Shown here: positions 11,731 through 23,391 of the stretch, one piece after another
How positions within the stretch are numbered: the first letter of the stretch is position 1
Layout of the letters: every line of letters starts with the position of its first letter
NCBI GenBank assembly: GCA_922989275.2
Contig: OV277858.1
Location: forward strand, 16,913,427-16,977,426
DNA from: Gari tellinella
Lineage: Eukaryota; Mollusca; Bivalvia; Cardiida; Psammobiidae
Direction of reading: 5' to 3'
DNA length: 64,000 nt
Notes under the pieces: model-generated
The model's database searches: none
What the model saw: only the letters and a program-made list of their open reading frames with translations
What the model was told of the DNA's origin: nothing
Made by a program: the position numbers and the translations under genes

Positions 11731-12752
11731 TGTTTTTTTTCTCTCAGAAATTATGAAATCCTCCATTCACTTCGTTTGGATAATACACACATTTATTTTG
11801 TTGATAGCCATAAACGTCTTGGCGTTACAAATGGACACAGGAATAATAATATAGATAACATCTTAAAATCTGCTTCAAAGGTAATAGGCATAATGCGTAG
11901 ATTGAAATTTAATTTAAATAGACATGCGTTAAACCAGATTTATATGTCCTACGTGATACCAATTTTGGAATACTCTTTCTGAGGTTTGGGATTGCTGTAC
12001 AATGCAGCAATCAAATTCCTTAGAGAAGCTCCAAAATGAGGGTGATCGTATAGTTACAGGACTTACACGTTCTGTTTCTCTTGAGAATTTGTATAGAGAA
12101 TGTGGTTGGCAATCTCTAGAAAAGCGTCGTGAAACAAAACGTCTCTGTTTCATGTATAAAGCAACTCACAATATGCTGCCTGATTACTTAAATGAATTGT
12201 TTCCTCAAATCCCAATAGAACGAAATTATAACTTAAGACACGCTAATGATATTCGCGTTCCTTTTGCTAGGACAGAAATAATTCGCAAATCATGTAGTCC
12301 GTCATCAATTGCATTATGGAATAATACAGCACATATTCTCCAAAATGCTCCTTCAATTTCAAGTTTTAAAGAAAATATTACTAAACATGCCAAAATCAAA
12401 ATACATGTACCATGTTTCTTTTTTACATGGAAGCCGATATTTATCAGTCATGCTTGCACGTCTGCGAAACAACTGTAGTAATTTGAACAGCGATCTTAAT
12501 GATAATCACATATCAAACAATCTAAACTGTACCCACTGTAACCAAATAGAAAATGCAGAGCATTACCTTTTTGTTTGTCCTAAATACCATGCTCAAAGAA
12601 TAAAACTTTTCAATGCTATTAGAGCTTTTCATCCTTTAAACCCAGGATTACTAATGCACGGGTGTAACTACTTAACTAATGATGAAAATATGGTTATATG
12701 TGATGCTGTACACCGATATATAAAAGAAACAAAGCGTTTCACATTTGATTAA
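11731..12752 (+). pseudogene. LINE ORF2 C-terminal part
   Basis: Continuation of the RT-distal region after the nested repeat. LRLDNTHIYFVDSHKRLGVT (11767-11838) is the usual post-thumb motif, followed by a frame change near 11982. Then come NSLEKLQNEGDRIVTGLTRS and ECGWQSLEKRRETKRLCFMY, with RNYNLRHANDIRVPFARTE. A second frame change near 12400 leads to a CCHC-like finger: CTHC, 7 residues, H, 4 residues, C (within 12527-12590). Closing TAA at 12750-12752. At least two frameshifts make it non-functional. Confidence 0.88.
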
Positions 12753-13193
12753 TGTTAACCAAATGTGATTTGTTCTGTTTACTTTTAGTTGCTGTTATTT
12801 TAATTTTTTAATACATAAACCACTTTCTGTATTGTTGTTTTGTTCTGCATTGAGCTACATCATCTATTAGACTACTTTGTTATCTTCTTTTGGATACAAG
12901 ACAAACTGTACATGTTCAGCTGCTACCAACTGATCCAAATGACGTCACTCAAATTAAATAAGTTATTTTATAAGTATCATTAGTAAGCTATTTCTTATTT
13001 CTTCTCCTTCTCTTCTCTTACTTACCACTCCTTCTATTTGTTGTCACTAAATAGTTATATATGTTTATAGCCATTGTATATATTGTCTGAATGTTTACAT
13101 ACAAGGGGAAGGGCCGAATCTAATGTTGTGAGAACTTGTGGCCCAACCCCATTTCTATGTATATTTATGGAATAAAATATGTTTAAACTTAAA
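12753..13193 (+). other. LINE 3' UTR with terminal stem-loop and tail
   Basis: Non-coding end of the LINE. The strands GGGGAAGGGCC (13105-13115) and GGCCCAACCCC (13140-13150) pair with a 2x2 A internal loop and a 24-base loop. AATAAA lies at 13171 and the element ends in TTTAAACTTAAA. Such a 3' hairpin next to a short repeat tail is the kind of structure a LINE RT recognises in its own RNA. Confidence 0.7.
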
Positions 13194-14040
13194 CGTCACT
13201 ACACGTTTTAATATATGTATTTGGTCCAGTATTGAAATACTTGTCCTGCTTTAAATGACTATATTATCACTATATATTCAATATCGGTCTATATTTGCTA
13301 AATATATTTGACAAATAAATTTATTTTTGTTGACACAGGACATAATACCGGTACACAATTACAAATGTTGATTAAAAAATTAAGTGTAAAACTACTCAGG
13401 TTAAAAAACATTCCTCGCCAAACGCTTTGCTTATAAATGTCAAGCTTATTCTTGTTGTAACCGAAATTTCCTTTTGACACCTCCTTTCGGATTGGACACC
13501 AAGGATTTTCAGCAGTATACACTTTTTAATTCAACGTTTGTGTAAATGCTTATCAAAACTTATGCAGACGAATAGTGTGCATCATGCTAAACATCAATGC
13601 CAAATGCAAACTGGATACAACGAAATAGAAAAGAACATTGTTAAAGGTTGTTTGTATAACTATATCATTGGCTGTGTTTGATGTGCTTAACGAACCAATG
13701 TATTTTTACATACTAATTCAAAGTCATTCGGGTGTATTTGCTGTGATTTGCTTATTTTTAACTATAACATCAATTGTGAAAAAGTTAACTGTATACTTGC
13801 CATAGTAAAATGAGTCGATGTCCCTCGGGGCAAAGTTTCAAGTACAACATTGGAAGTTGTCGTCCATTTCAATGGTCATTAAAATATATTGCTCTACATT
13901 CCCATCTCCAGATAGACATTGGCTTGTCATTTTATGTCAAAGGGGGACACTTTGGGTTGGGTCCCAACAGGATCCGTGTTTACAGTGTGTTACATTAAAA
14001 ACGCATCAATTATGAACATACTTTAAAGGACCTTTACATT
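13194..14040 (+). repeat. Inverted duplication B, main piece (partner 26890-28190)
   Basis: Matches the reverse complement of 26890-28105. Both arms have an open frame of 74 codons in equivalent places (reverse strand 13298-13522 here, forward 27806-28030 there) ending in similar peptides (STKINLFVKY and STQINLFVNY). They also share a second reading region with IGSCRPFQWS (13810-13998 here; reverse 26924-27139). The partner has about 320 extra bases (27240-27560) missing here. Whether any of this was ever translated is unknown. Confidence 0.75.
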
Positions 14041-14239
14041 TAAATAGCTGTACCAAGTAATGTTTACTACCATACTGAGTATTGTAGTTTAGTTATACAT
14101 TAAGGATGCAAACCACGTCTGCGCGGTACAATTTATTACTCAAATTTCATAGTGACATAAGTAATCGAACTTCATAGAACAGAGAGATATATCGACTGTG
14201 CTTTAAACATTTGTAAATAGGGAGGTAACTCATCTTGTA

Positions 14240-15015
14240 TTGCTGCAAAACAGTTGAGAAGGTAGAATTCAGGTGAACATGTATACTAGTATGCAAACAA
14301 ACACCAGAGTTAAAAGTGTTTAACTGTATAATTGCCACAGCGAAATGATTCAGATTCCCTCCGGGCAATTTTTCAATGCAGTGAATTGCTTGGACGTCCG
14401 TGTCGATGGTCAATAAATTCATTTGTCCGAATAAATATACCAAACTCATCACCTCATTGAAATTGCCATCTGCTTGTTGTTAGGTTTATTGGAGAAATAA
14501 ACTATTTTCGTTGTCGTCGGCTTATTGTCTAATAACAGCTGGAATTACGTTCTGCAAATCAGGAATACATTAAATTCGTAAAATACCCGAGTTTATATGT
14601 GACGATGGGTTAACCTACTTCCTGTTGCGGGTGTATTTGTTATAACTGTTGCATACAGTTTGGCTCCAGACGAAACTCCGCATGAAGCTGCGGCTCATTT
14701 GTGCCAAACTGTTTGGCATTGTGCTGATATTGTCTTTAAAAAAAAGGCAGAAAATTGTTACAACAACGTTTTGCAGACGACAATTGCATAACAAGCAGAA
14801 GGTAAACCAAACTTTAAAAGGCATCTCAATTATCACATGCGCCAAATTTTGGTAAAAGTGTACCCATGCAGGTCAAGTTCCAAGATGTACGGGTTACTTA
14901 ATGGGTAACTAAAACGATTAGTGAGTTAAACTACCAAAGATAAGTAGTATGTTAATAATTTAAGCTAGTATATTTCAGTGTGCAGATCTATAAGACCGGC
15001 ATATAGTGGCACGGT
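14240..15015 (-). repeat. Arm of inverted duplication A (partner 305-1215)
   Basis: Reverse complement matches 305-1215 in order, from CTCAACTGTNTTGCAGC at the inner end to GATCTGCA and TGCCGGT at the outer end. It directly follows the B arm with about 200 bp between. Confidence 0.75.
14651..14715. repeat. Short hairpin repeat (GTTTGG family), copy 2
   Basis: CAGTTTGGCTCCAGACGAA pairs with the right half ending GTGCCAAACTG. It is the counterpart of 645-712 in the inverted arm. Confidence 0.65.
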
Positions 15016-17251
15016 TCGTTCTGGTGTTATGAACAGCCCAATAGTGAAACTCTACCCACTTGAAGTTATAGAATAGTAACGGATGACTAGAAACAATTGT
15101 AATTAAAATTCAGTGGCAGGAAAGTTTAATTTTCTTCCAAAGCTTTATTACTTCAATTCAAAAGACTGTGATAGATGAGATTTAGCGAAAAAGATGAATA
15201 TTGTGATAAAATTGAGTGATAAGTTAGAAATTAATAATTGGATTAAACGAAGGGCATGCACATTTTTCTAATTCCTTTATGCAGTAAATGTTGCAAATAT
15301 TTAGAGGCCCAGAGTATGTCGGGAACGCGTAACACCGACCGATGTCGTGGCGCAACTACCTATACGTCGCACGTACTTACGTCATATACGTGAGGTTTCA
15401 TAGAATAAACAAGTTTGAGTGTTTGAGAACAAGATGAAGTAAAGGAAGTAATCGGTAAATAAAGAAGTATTGAATTTGAGAAGTTAACCAGTTATTACTC
15501 ATCCGACAGTTTTTATCTATCTGTTCAAGTCTTGCATAGACATCTACCACTACAAGTTCTCTAAGTTGTACATCAGATACAGTTTCCATAACACGTTTTT
15601 ATTCCTTATTTATATTTTCAGTCTCTTGTTTTGTAACAAGTGCAGGTTTTCTATCCTGTACATCATCCTATTTTTTTCAATTACTCTAGTCAACATTATA
15701 TTAATCTGCACGTTTGATGCAGACGAAAAGCTTTTAGATTTTTTTAATATCCTCTGTGTGCTTAAATCTAAATTTAGTTTTAACCATTTTGTTTTTACAG
15801 AGACAAATTCATTGTTTTATATATAAAACTATCTTAGAGTCAAACGATAGAAACTAGGGACATAAGCTTTAAACAAGCTTAGAGTTAAATGATTTGCTTC
15901 TAGCATTGTTAAATACATACTCATTGTGAATTACAATGTAATTAAAATGGATAACAATGTAACCATGGTGGATTACAATGTAACCACAGTGTGAAAAATG
16001 TTTTAAAATATAGCAGTGTTGCTACAAAAATGCTAAAGCAATGGTTAAGCAAGATGAAAAAATATCAGCAAACTTCTCTTATGTTGTTATTGCATTTTAC
16101 TATATCTTAGATCTACAAAATAACTTGTAGTGGAAGATGTCTATGAGTGACTTGAACATATATAAATAACAACGATCAGACAAACATAGTTGTTATAAAA
16201 TGGACTATTTGAATGCTGTGTCAGACATAGAGTCAGATACACAATCCATTTGAGCAGAAACAAAATAAAGAATCGCACTGTTTACAAGATAAAAACGGGT
16301 ATGCAAAAATTCACAGATTTCACAAAAAACACACTTGTATAATGTGGTATTACTGGGTTTGCTGTGTGGCAGCTGCTTTGTAAAACATGGAAACACATAG
16401 ACAGCAATGCAGAGACAAATCTTGTCAATAATTAACTACCACCACAATGTCCACCTAAGAAAGAATCAGATCCATTCAAAACTTAAGGGAGTAGTATTAC
16501 ATGTTTAAACGCAGATCCATCAATGGTAGATGACATTTATTTGCCTTCATGCGTAAAACTAGTATATAGTCAGTATTCTTGCATGTTTTAGGTACATATA
16601 GCAAAAGGTAGATGTTACTTGTGTGTGGACATGTTTAAAACTAATGCATTGTGTGTATTCTTGCAACGGTTTGGGGTAAATAAGTACAGACAAATAATAT
16701 ACCGTTATGATTACAGGATGGGACAAAATTATAGGCATTATAATTATAGTGGATTATAAATATTACGTATGGGGCTGATAGTAAGTTAAACAGTTTTGTG
16801 GGATTTGATTTCAAGGATGATGCAGAGAGATATAATAGTCTTAAAATTAAGGTACGCGCAAAACAATCAGACGTGAGTGAAGCATAAACAACGACGTTGA
16901 TAGAAGAAAGAACAGCACAGGTACTAAGTGCATATCAAAAAGAAGATTAAAGACACATACTTTTGTTTAATCAGTTTGTGTTTGTAAACGATCAACCACT
17001 TACGTGTGATATTGCTAGTTAACATATTTCAATATCCCACCAACATTCCTTACATTCCTGAGTAAACTTAGGTTTACTAAGGAATTTTTTTTTTCTACAT
17101 TTTTAGACTGGGAAGACAATTCATGCTACACAGTTTTAGCAAACGATACATACGTTAATTCCTAGAGTCCATTAACTAATTTGATAAGTGTGTATTACAA
17201 GCAGGTAGATAAAATATCCTCCATATTGCAAAAGTATTTGCTAATCAGCTT
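15016..17251. other. No gene; small degenerate direct repeats
   Basis: No recognisable coding sequence. At 15925-15993 the word (G)GATTACAATGTAACCA occurs about three times with variation; GTGGATTACAATGTAACCAC is itself nearly palindromic. The remaining open frames are short and hydrophobic or AT-biased. Confidence 0.45.
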
Positions 17252-18196
17252 TTAAGGGTGTTTCAATGTCATGACTTTGGGAATTTTTAAAAGTATATGA
17301 AAACACTCTATGATGGTTTTGTATTGAAGAGCTATTTAAGATGAATGATAAAATAGAAAAAGTGTACATTTTGGTGAACAACAGTTGGCTCTACGGCAAT
17401 GTAAAATTTACTCCATCCACTTCCTCTTATTTTGTCATTTTCAAACAGCCCGCTTCAATAAAATCCATTTTCAATGAAAACAAATATGATAATTTAGTTT
17501 TGTGTTATTTATTTCCTATTTATGGTAGTATTTCTTCATACAAAAAATAATTTAAGATAAAAAAAGGCACCAAATGTGAAATTTATAAACCTCTAAATAG
17601 CATCGATAAGGTACTTTTTGTAAATTTTGTAAGGGGAGATAACTCTTTTTACTTTAATAACTCAAAATTCTAAACACTGACCTTTCAATTTCTTTTCATA
17701 TTTGGAACTGCCTTAGCATTAGCTTTCATCTGGTAGAATATAAAAAAGTTTAATACTAGAACTACATGTATTTCATTTTCAAACTTTTTTAATTTTTTTC
17801 ATAAGATAAAAAAATCTAATAAAATCATGCCCTATACAAAGCATGTTTTTGATATTCAAGGATCCATATTGTTCAAACCTGGTGCCTGCATTGTCTAAAT
17901 TTGGTTTCTTTATGTGAAAATAGACATGAAATAAATAATGAAAACCCAAATTACCATGTTTGTTTTGTTTTGAAATAGATTTTACTGAAGCTTGTACTCT
18001 GAATGGGTAAAATTTGAGAGAAAAGTCCAAATTTGACAAACCTTTTTCAAATCGCTGTAGCTCAAAAAAAGGACACCAAATATATATTTTTTTTTTCCTT
18101 TTTTCATTCATCATATACAGCTCTTCCAAAAAAACAATGTTAGAAAAAAAGTTTGATTCTTTTAAAAATTGGCTTATGACATTGATACACCCTTAA
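17252..18196. mobile_element. TTAA-flanked MITE, 937 bp (piggyBac-like)
   Basis: TTAA at 17252-17255 is followed by GGGTGTTTCAATGTCATGAC; the other end reads ATGACATTGATACACCC then TTAA at 18193-18196. The inverted homology continues inward for roughly 300 bp on each side (17327-17545 against 17895-18125), including GAAGAGCT, AAAATCCATTT/AAAATCTATTT and TTATTTATTTC blocks. TTAA duplication is the hallmark of piggyBac insertion. No transposase is present. The two open frames inside (17341-17550 forward, 17779-18129 reverse) are the same inverted-repeat sequence read from opposite arms, not genes. Confidence 0.8.
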
Positions 18197-18780
18197 CTAA
18201 ACCTCTTTCTTCTTCTTTTTTTTTTACTATAATGGCCGCAATCACTTATGATCATTATCGCCATGCGCTAGAGTAAAAACACTAACATGTAAAAATGCCT
18301 ACGGGATCAAGCTACCCTATCGATCCTAAACACCACGTACTAACCAAATGTCTTCACTTAAAAAATGTCTGGTTATCCAAACAATGCTCGTTCATGGGCA
18401 AAGCAGCAAATACCCAAGGCAGATCGAGAAAAAATGGAGAAAACTCTTGGTGTGCTAGGACTGATTTTAGGTGATAACCTGAAAAGTCAAGTGAAACATC
18501 TACAAAAGTTAAGTGAAACACATTGAAAGGTCACCTACTGCATCAGAACTTTATGAAAAAAAAACATTATACCAATAATTAAAGACTGTGTTAGAAATTT
18601 GGAGATGTTGGATGAGGAATCCAAACATCATGAACTTTGATGAAATAAGGACGGATCTTCAAGCAATGTCATTACATGACTTCACTGAAACTTATAAACG
18701 AATTGCATTAATTGAGAGAAATGTACAGGCAGTAGACTATTGTTTGAAGTATCATATTGTACACAAAACCTGTCGGCTAA
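18197..18780 (+). other. Possible decayed coding fragment, unrecognised
   Basis: From the ATG at 18366 a frame of 53 codons reads SGYPNNARSWAKQQIPKADR and then KMEKTLGVLGLILGDN, less AT-biased than most short frames here. Another frame at 18588 gives FDEIRTDLQAMSLHDFTETY. Neither matches a family I recognise, and stops separate them. They may be upstream scraps of the repeat protein seen at 19592. Confidence 0.2.
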
Positions 18781-19591
18781 ATTTTCAGAACTCATCATCT
18801 GGATCATCATTTCTATGCAGATGATTCAAAGTTATACTTGTCATCCAAGCCTAAAGACACATCTTGCCACAAGTAGCCGTATCAATAGTCGAAGGATGTC
18901 TCAAAAGACAAAGTCTCATGGATGCACCATATTATGATGAAGCTGACCACTGACAAAACGGATACCATACTGTTTCACACAAAAAAGGTTAACATACCTG
19001 AAGACGTTCACGTTCAATTGGGAAACTATAAAATCAAACCTACAATGTGTTTGAATATTATTGGTGCTATATTTCATTCCCAATGGATATGACACAGTAC
19101 AGTAACGGTGTGTGAAGGTCTAATTAGGCACAGTTGCGCGTCAAATAGGTCATACTAGTAGTGCTTTGGTCACATCGAAAATGGACTTCTGCAACAGACT
19201 GCATTATTACCAGGACTCCTCGGTACAATCACATCACTCAAGCCTTGAAGGAGGTTCACTTGCCTCAAGTTTAACACATAATTTAATTCAACATTCACAC
19301 TCTCATATACAAAGCCATGTGAAATATGATTCATCAAGGTACATTGTCAGTATGATTGACGTTGTATAAACCTCGCAGAGAGTTGCAGTCTGCGAGTAAA
19401 TCAGTAGCCCTAGTTGTACCGAGAAGTCGTTTGGTGAAGTTTGGAGATATAAGTTTCATGCATGCAGTCCAAAAGTTCTGGAGCACTCTTCCATCATACA
19501 TCAGAGATGCGAGTCCAGTTACATCCTTCAAAAAAATGTCTGCCACTTCTTTAATATTTTTTATAAGAACCAATATGTACTTGGTTTTTTG
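18781..19591 (+). pseudogene. LINE RT C-terminal fragment
   Basis: HHFYADDSKLYLSS at 18805-18846 is RT motif C with the YADD box (18814-18825). It is followed by TTDKTDTILFHTKK and LGNYKIKPTMCLNIIGAIFH, the equivalent of the usual thumb-region VxxLGxxxD segment, then VTSKMDFCNRL at about 19168 and, in another frame, ALVVPRSRLVKFGD and FWSTLPSYIRDASPVTSFKK (19400-19530). These are standard signatures of a CR1/L2-type LINE C-terminus. Several stops, frameshifts and an internal loss (between about 19210 and 19350) are evident. The upstream RT is missing. Confidence 0.75.
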
Positions 19592-19990
19592 ATGTGGCGT
19601 GTACTAACAGATCAACATGAGAAGATAAGATACAGCATGCAAATCCCTGGGCATGCTCGCTGTTTCATAGACGGTGGATTTGGCATGGTTAAAAAATTGT
19701 ATCGGCGATCAGATTGTGACAATCTTAACCAGCTTGAGACAATTGTTAACAATTCTTCCAGGACCAACATGGCAGTACTGTACCCAGCTTTGCAGTGGCG
19801 GTCATGGAAAACCTTTCTCGGACAGTATTTTAGGCCACTGAAAGGTATAAGGAAATAACAACATTTCTCATTCAACAGAGCCGAACCTGGAATTGTAACT
19901 GTTAAGGAATCATTCAGTTCTGATGAAACCAAATTCAATATAGGGTTAATACACTTTTTTTCGTGCATTAACATCTGAAGAAGCCCGCGG
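19592..19990 (+). pseudogene. Fragment of uncharacterised invertebrate repeat protein
   Basis: The frame reads RVLTDQHEKIRYSMQIPGHA, then FIDGGFGMVKKLYRRSDCDN, SSRTNMAVLYPALQWRSWKT and FLGQYFRPLKGIRK, a TAA (19856-19858) where a Tyr would be expected, and QHFSFNRAEPGIVTVKES. I recognise this as a protein found in many copies in invertebrate genomes, resembling transposon-associated proteins of the DUF7869 type; the family name is uncertain. Its usual C-terminal segment appears 4 kb downstream at 23960-24160, same strand. The left end abuts the LINE fragment. The single nonsense codon and lack of an N-terminus make it a pseudogene as it stands. Confidence 0.55.
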
Positions 19991-20160
19991 GCTGTATTTG
20001 AAGCCCGAGGCTTTAGCCGAGAGCTCCAAGACAGCACAAGGGCTTCTGCAGATGTTAATACACGTAACATCTGAAGAAGCCCGCGGGCTGTATTTGAAGC
20101 CCGAGTCTTTAGCCGAGGCCTCCAAGACAGCACAAGGGCTTCTGCAGATGTTAATACACG
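19969..20160. repeat. Two 96-bp palindromic tandem units
   Basis: Units 19969-20064 and 20065-20160 are nearly identical. Each begins TAACATCTGAAGAAGCCC and closes with GGGCTTCTGCAGATGTTA, an inverted pair. Inside is AAGCCCGAG...CTTTAGCCGAG. The unit is markedly GC-richer than its surroundings. Single-unit folding would give a long hairpin. Confidence 0.8.
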
Positions 20161-20908
20161 AAAAACAGGTGTATTGACACTGTTCTTGCATAAAAATATG
20201 GCTATTGCCCCTTTTTGTTGGATTTCACCTTACTCTGTTAGCTAATACATTGACAGCGTACGCGCACCTAGAGAGGTCAAGTTTGTTTACAAAATGTTCA
20301 TGTGTTTTATATATCCACGGCCTAGATACAGGGCCACATGCATCGGATTTATCAATGTCGGCCATTTTTAAAAGCGACTCGATTCGCATGTGTAATTTAC
20401 GCTTAGCATTCAACAGCCATCATGTTGTTATTCCGTTAATTCAAGGACTTGTACATATTACAATATGTCTGGACAAGAGGAGATATTGTGCGGTTGGATA
20501 TTGGAATAACGTTGAATCAGTTGGTTTGGTACAACGTGAGACGTAGCATACAGACCGGTCAGGTGCGACGCAATACAGAACGAAGTCAGAGGTTTTCTCT
20601 AGACCAATTCTATGGAAATACAGGTACAACGATTTACTGTTTAGCATGCTTATGGTAGGTCTTTATTTATAATACTATATTTATTAATAAATATCAGACA
20701 CATGCATGGATTCCTATTAAAGCACTAGCAGTCGATTGCAGTTATTATTACTCCATAATGTAGTCTATCGGGATCAGATGAGATAACTTATTCTTTCCCG
20801 TTTAAACGCAAAGAAACGCAAACGCAGTGCACTAAAATGGAGAAAATGACAACATTTTTATACTTCTGACTTTTTATTTTAATCCGAGTAGCACACAGAC
20901 TTTAGCAT
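20161..20908. other. No gene recognised
   Basis: A 113-codon forward frame at 20205-20546 and a 68-codon reverse frame overlap each other; neither shows a known motif, a signal sequence with a following domain, or splice-consistent ends. Confidence 0.35.
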
Positions 20909-20990
20909 TTTGGAACCTGGTCAGACACTGGGTTCCTCGGCGTCTGATCTGGCTCCAAACCGGCGTCTGATCTGGCTCAAAACTGTTTGC
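20909..20990. repeat. Short hairpin repeat (GTTTGG family), copy 3 with extra half-unit
   Basis: TTTGGAACCTGGTCAGAC pairs with GTCTGATCTGGCTCCAAA; a third half-unit (CGGCGTCTGATCTGGCTC) follows directly, so the right arm is duplicated. Confidence 0.65.
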
Positions 20991-21562
20991 AATGGAAACA
21001 ATAGTTTAAGAGAATAACTTTTTTCCATTGTTATCTTAGTAGAAACACAACAAGTCGTCCTAAAGTGTTTGATTTGTCAGATTTGAGTTTTTGATTAGCA
21101 AAAACTCACATTTGACTATATATCAAATGTCTAAGAACCATATAAGACTCAACTTAAAAGCTTTATAACCTTTTAACTTTCTTTTATCTATACGTCTAAC
21201 TGTTATTGTGCTTTGTAACCATTTTTATACTACAGTTGTCTAGGAATTTAGAATCATTTTGAAAATATGTTTTGATAATTTCGTAAGCCATTTAAATATT
21301 AGGAGCGTACTCAAAGTCAGTTACTGAAATAGTAAGAACGGAATTTGGGTTGACATGCTATTTTATCAAAATTGCCATATAGATTCTAAATGTGTGTATC
21401 TGTTAGATTTACTTTTAGATTTAAATAAAGATTTGAATTTGAATAGTCTCATTCAATTAATGCCTACATTCAAGAATTCAAAATAATTCTCAATAAGATG
21501 ATAACGCTGTCTATATGTTTCAGCTGTTTATTATTTATTTTCATACATGTTTGTTGTTTCAG

Positions 21563-21822
21563 ATTCTATCACCAGATATCACTGGCCATCAGACTTGGAT
21601 GTTGATCTAAATCTTGAGAAGTCTGCAATATTAACCCTGGAGTCATCCTTTCTCCTTGACTGTGAACATAATGTGTTTGGTGCTTACTGAACAGAGAACA
21701 GTGACAATAACGAGAATGAACCAGATTTAACAAAACAAAGTTTAATTCATGATGAATTTATGTTTACACAAAGTCATCACCGGGCTGGTCTCAAAATAAC
21801 AGAAAAAGTCTTAGTTTCATGA
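21563..21822 (+). pseudogene. Possible exon with one in-frame TGA
   Basis: A pyrimidine-rich stretch ending TTTGTTGTTTCAG (21550-21562) resembles a splice acceptor. From it, phase 2, 41 codons read RYHWPSDLDVDLNLEKS and LTLESSFLLDCEHNVFGAY up to TGA at 21688-21690. The same frame then continues for 43 codons (TENSDNNENEPDLTKQSLIH, FMFTQSHHRAGLKITEK) to TGA at 21820. Residue composition is more protein-like than in neighbouring frames. I do not recognise the protein and no upstream partner exon was identified. It could be the last exon of a host gene, a decayed exon, or chance. Confidence 0.25.
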
Positions 21823-23322
21823 GGAAATGCTAACCGCATACATCTATTACATTATTTGATTCCACATTAACCCATCATTCAATCAATATGCAGTTTTACC
21901 CCTCTTATTTATTTCTCCACTGAGCAAAATAGTTCCACACTATGGGATCATGAATGTAAGCACTATAAGGAGCCTAAAGCATTTTGAAAGTAAAGCAGAA
22001 TGTACCATCATGTACTTTCTACTTTACTGTCAACATGCTGTAATAAAAAACCTGGATAAGGGGTAAAGGGTTAAACAGACACAGTCTGACAAATCACATT
22101 GCTGTCCAAATTGCAGAGCTACAGGTAAAAGGCATGATTTTGGCTTATTTTCAAATATTCTAAATGCCTTTTTTTTCATTTTAAATTCCATTTCTAAAAA
22201 ATAATTATTTCCCAAATGCATTACTTTGACTACTCAAACTTCTTAGAATATATCTATTACATTGTGCTTCACTATATTTACCAAGTTCATTTATTATATT
22301 GTGCTGTGTAATTTGTTTAAGAACTTGAAATATGTTTACAAACCAGCATTTGAAATACAATATATTTCAATAAGCACAATATTTGCATAAATATAAATCA
22401 TAACAAGATCTATTGTCTATATATTTGAAATCCGTTTCCATTTTTTTTTTTAAAAATTAGTCATTTTTATCCATATCTCAGCTTCCTTATTTTTTAATTT
22501 CACATCAATTGTATATCTTGCAAGTATTATGCTTCACTACAAACAGTGTACTTACAAAGAATGCACTTGTCCTCTGCCTCAGTGTAAACTTTGAACAGAA
22601 CATTCCCTAAAGGAGCACTCTGATCAAGGTCGCCACACGAAGAATAAGTGTTAATGCATCGGTTTACATGTATAATTTAAACAGAACGCAAGTAAACAAG
22701 ATGGACTCAATTTAATTTTGATTTTAAATGTACTTTTAAATTTTCAGTGATTATTGAATGAGAGGTGTCGCCTAACTGTAGACAACGTATGCAAATAGTC
22801 GCTGTCATGGACATTTTACTGAAATGAACTATCTGGTCGTAAACCAATAGTAGTGTCAGATGGCCGATTTTGTTAATTTCAAAAGTGATTGATATGGATT
22901 TACGGCCGCAAACTGTGACACAAAGGTTGTCATAATAGCGCCGATGTTGTGTCAATTTCATGTCATCTATGATAGCAAGTCGCTGCCGTCGAAAGTTCGG
23001 CATATGTGCACAATAACGGTACAATGTACACATAGCTCGTATACGAGCAATGGGATTCAAGTTGTTTGTTATCGCTTTTATTAATGAGTCAACTGGACAT
23101 TTTATTAATAAATCAAAACTTACTTTGCCTAGTGTGTTTACTTATATATGATGTTTTCTGTTTTGTATCCATCCTACCTAATACTGTCACCTGTCAACAG
23201 AATTATTTAATTGTACAAGTTTGGTTGTACTGTATACTATGGAGAAGAGGTTATTTTTTCCCAATAAACTCGTTAATGCTAAAACTAAAACTATAGTTGA
23301 CTATAATTTTCTATTGTACATG
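21823..23322. other. No gene recognised
   Basis: AT-rich. A 117-codon reverse frame (22707-23060) has no recognisable motif. Poly-T/A runs near 22440. Confidence 0.4.
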
Positions 23323-23391
23323 TAAACAGTTTGTAACCAGATCAGACGCCGGATAACTAAGCGCTCTGATCAGGCTCCAAACTATTTATCA
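23323..23391. repeat. Short hairpin repeat (GTTTGG family), copy 4
   Basis: GTAAACAGTTTGTAACCAG ATCAGACGCC pairs with the right half CTGATCAGGCTCCAAACTAT. Loop about 8 bases. Confidence 0.65.

Larger units (their letters stand above)
7981..13193 (+). mobile_element. Near-full-length inactive CR1/jockey-type LINE
   Basis: The ends are set by the 8-bp target duplication and the LINE-free paralogous arm, giving 5213 bp including a ~920-bp secondary insertion. Order: ~670-bp 5' region with no certain ORF, a 2A-like peptide, an APE-type endonuclease, a reverse transcriptase, a C-terminal CCHC-like finger, then a 3' UTR with a stable stem-loop, an AATAAA and a short TTTAAACTTAAAC tail. Stops, frameshifts, a lost motif-A Asp and the nested repeat show it is dead. 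Placement in the CR1/jockey superfamily rests on RT motif style; the exact clade was not determined. Confidence 0.88.

Noticed and set aside
13810..14015. Small gene with IGSCRPFQWS peptide
   Set aside because: Similar peptide in the other arm follows from DNA similarity; two frames overlap and no start or domain is supported.
17779..18129. 116-codon reverse frame and its partner at 17341
   Set aside because: Both are the inverted arms of one TTAA-flanked MITE read from opposite strands.
20205..20546. 113-codon forward frame
   Set aside because: No motif, overlapping open frames on the other strand, no splice or promoter support.
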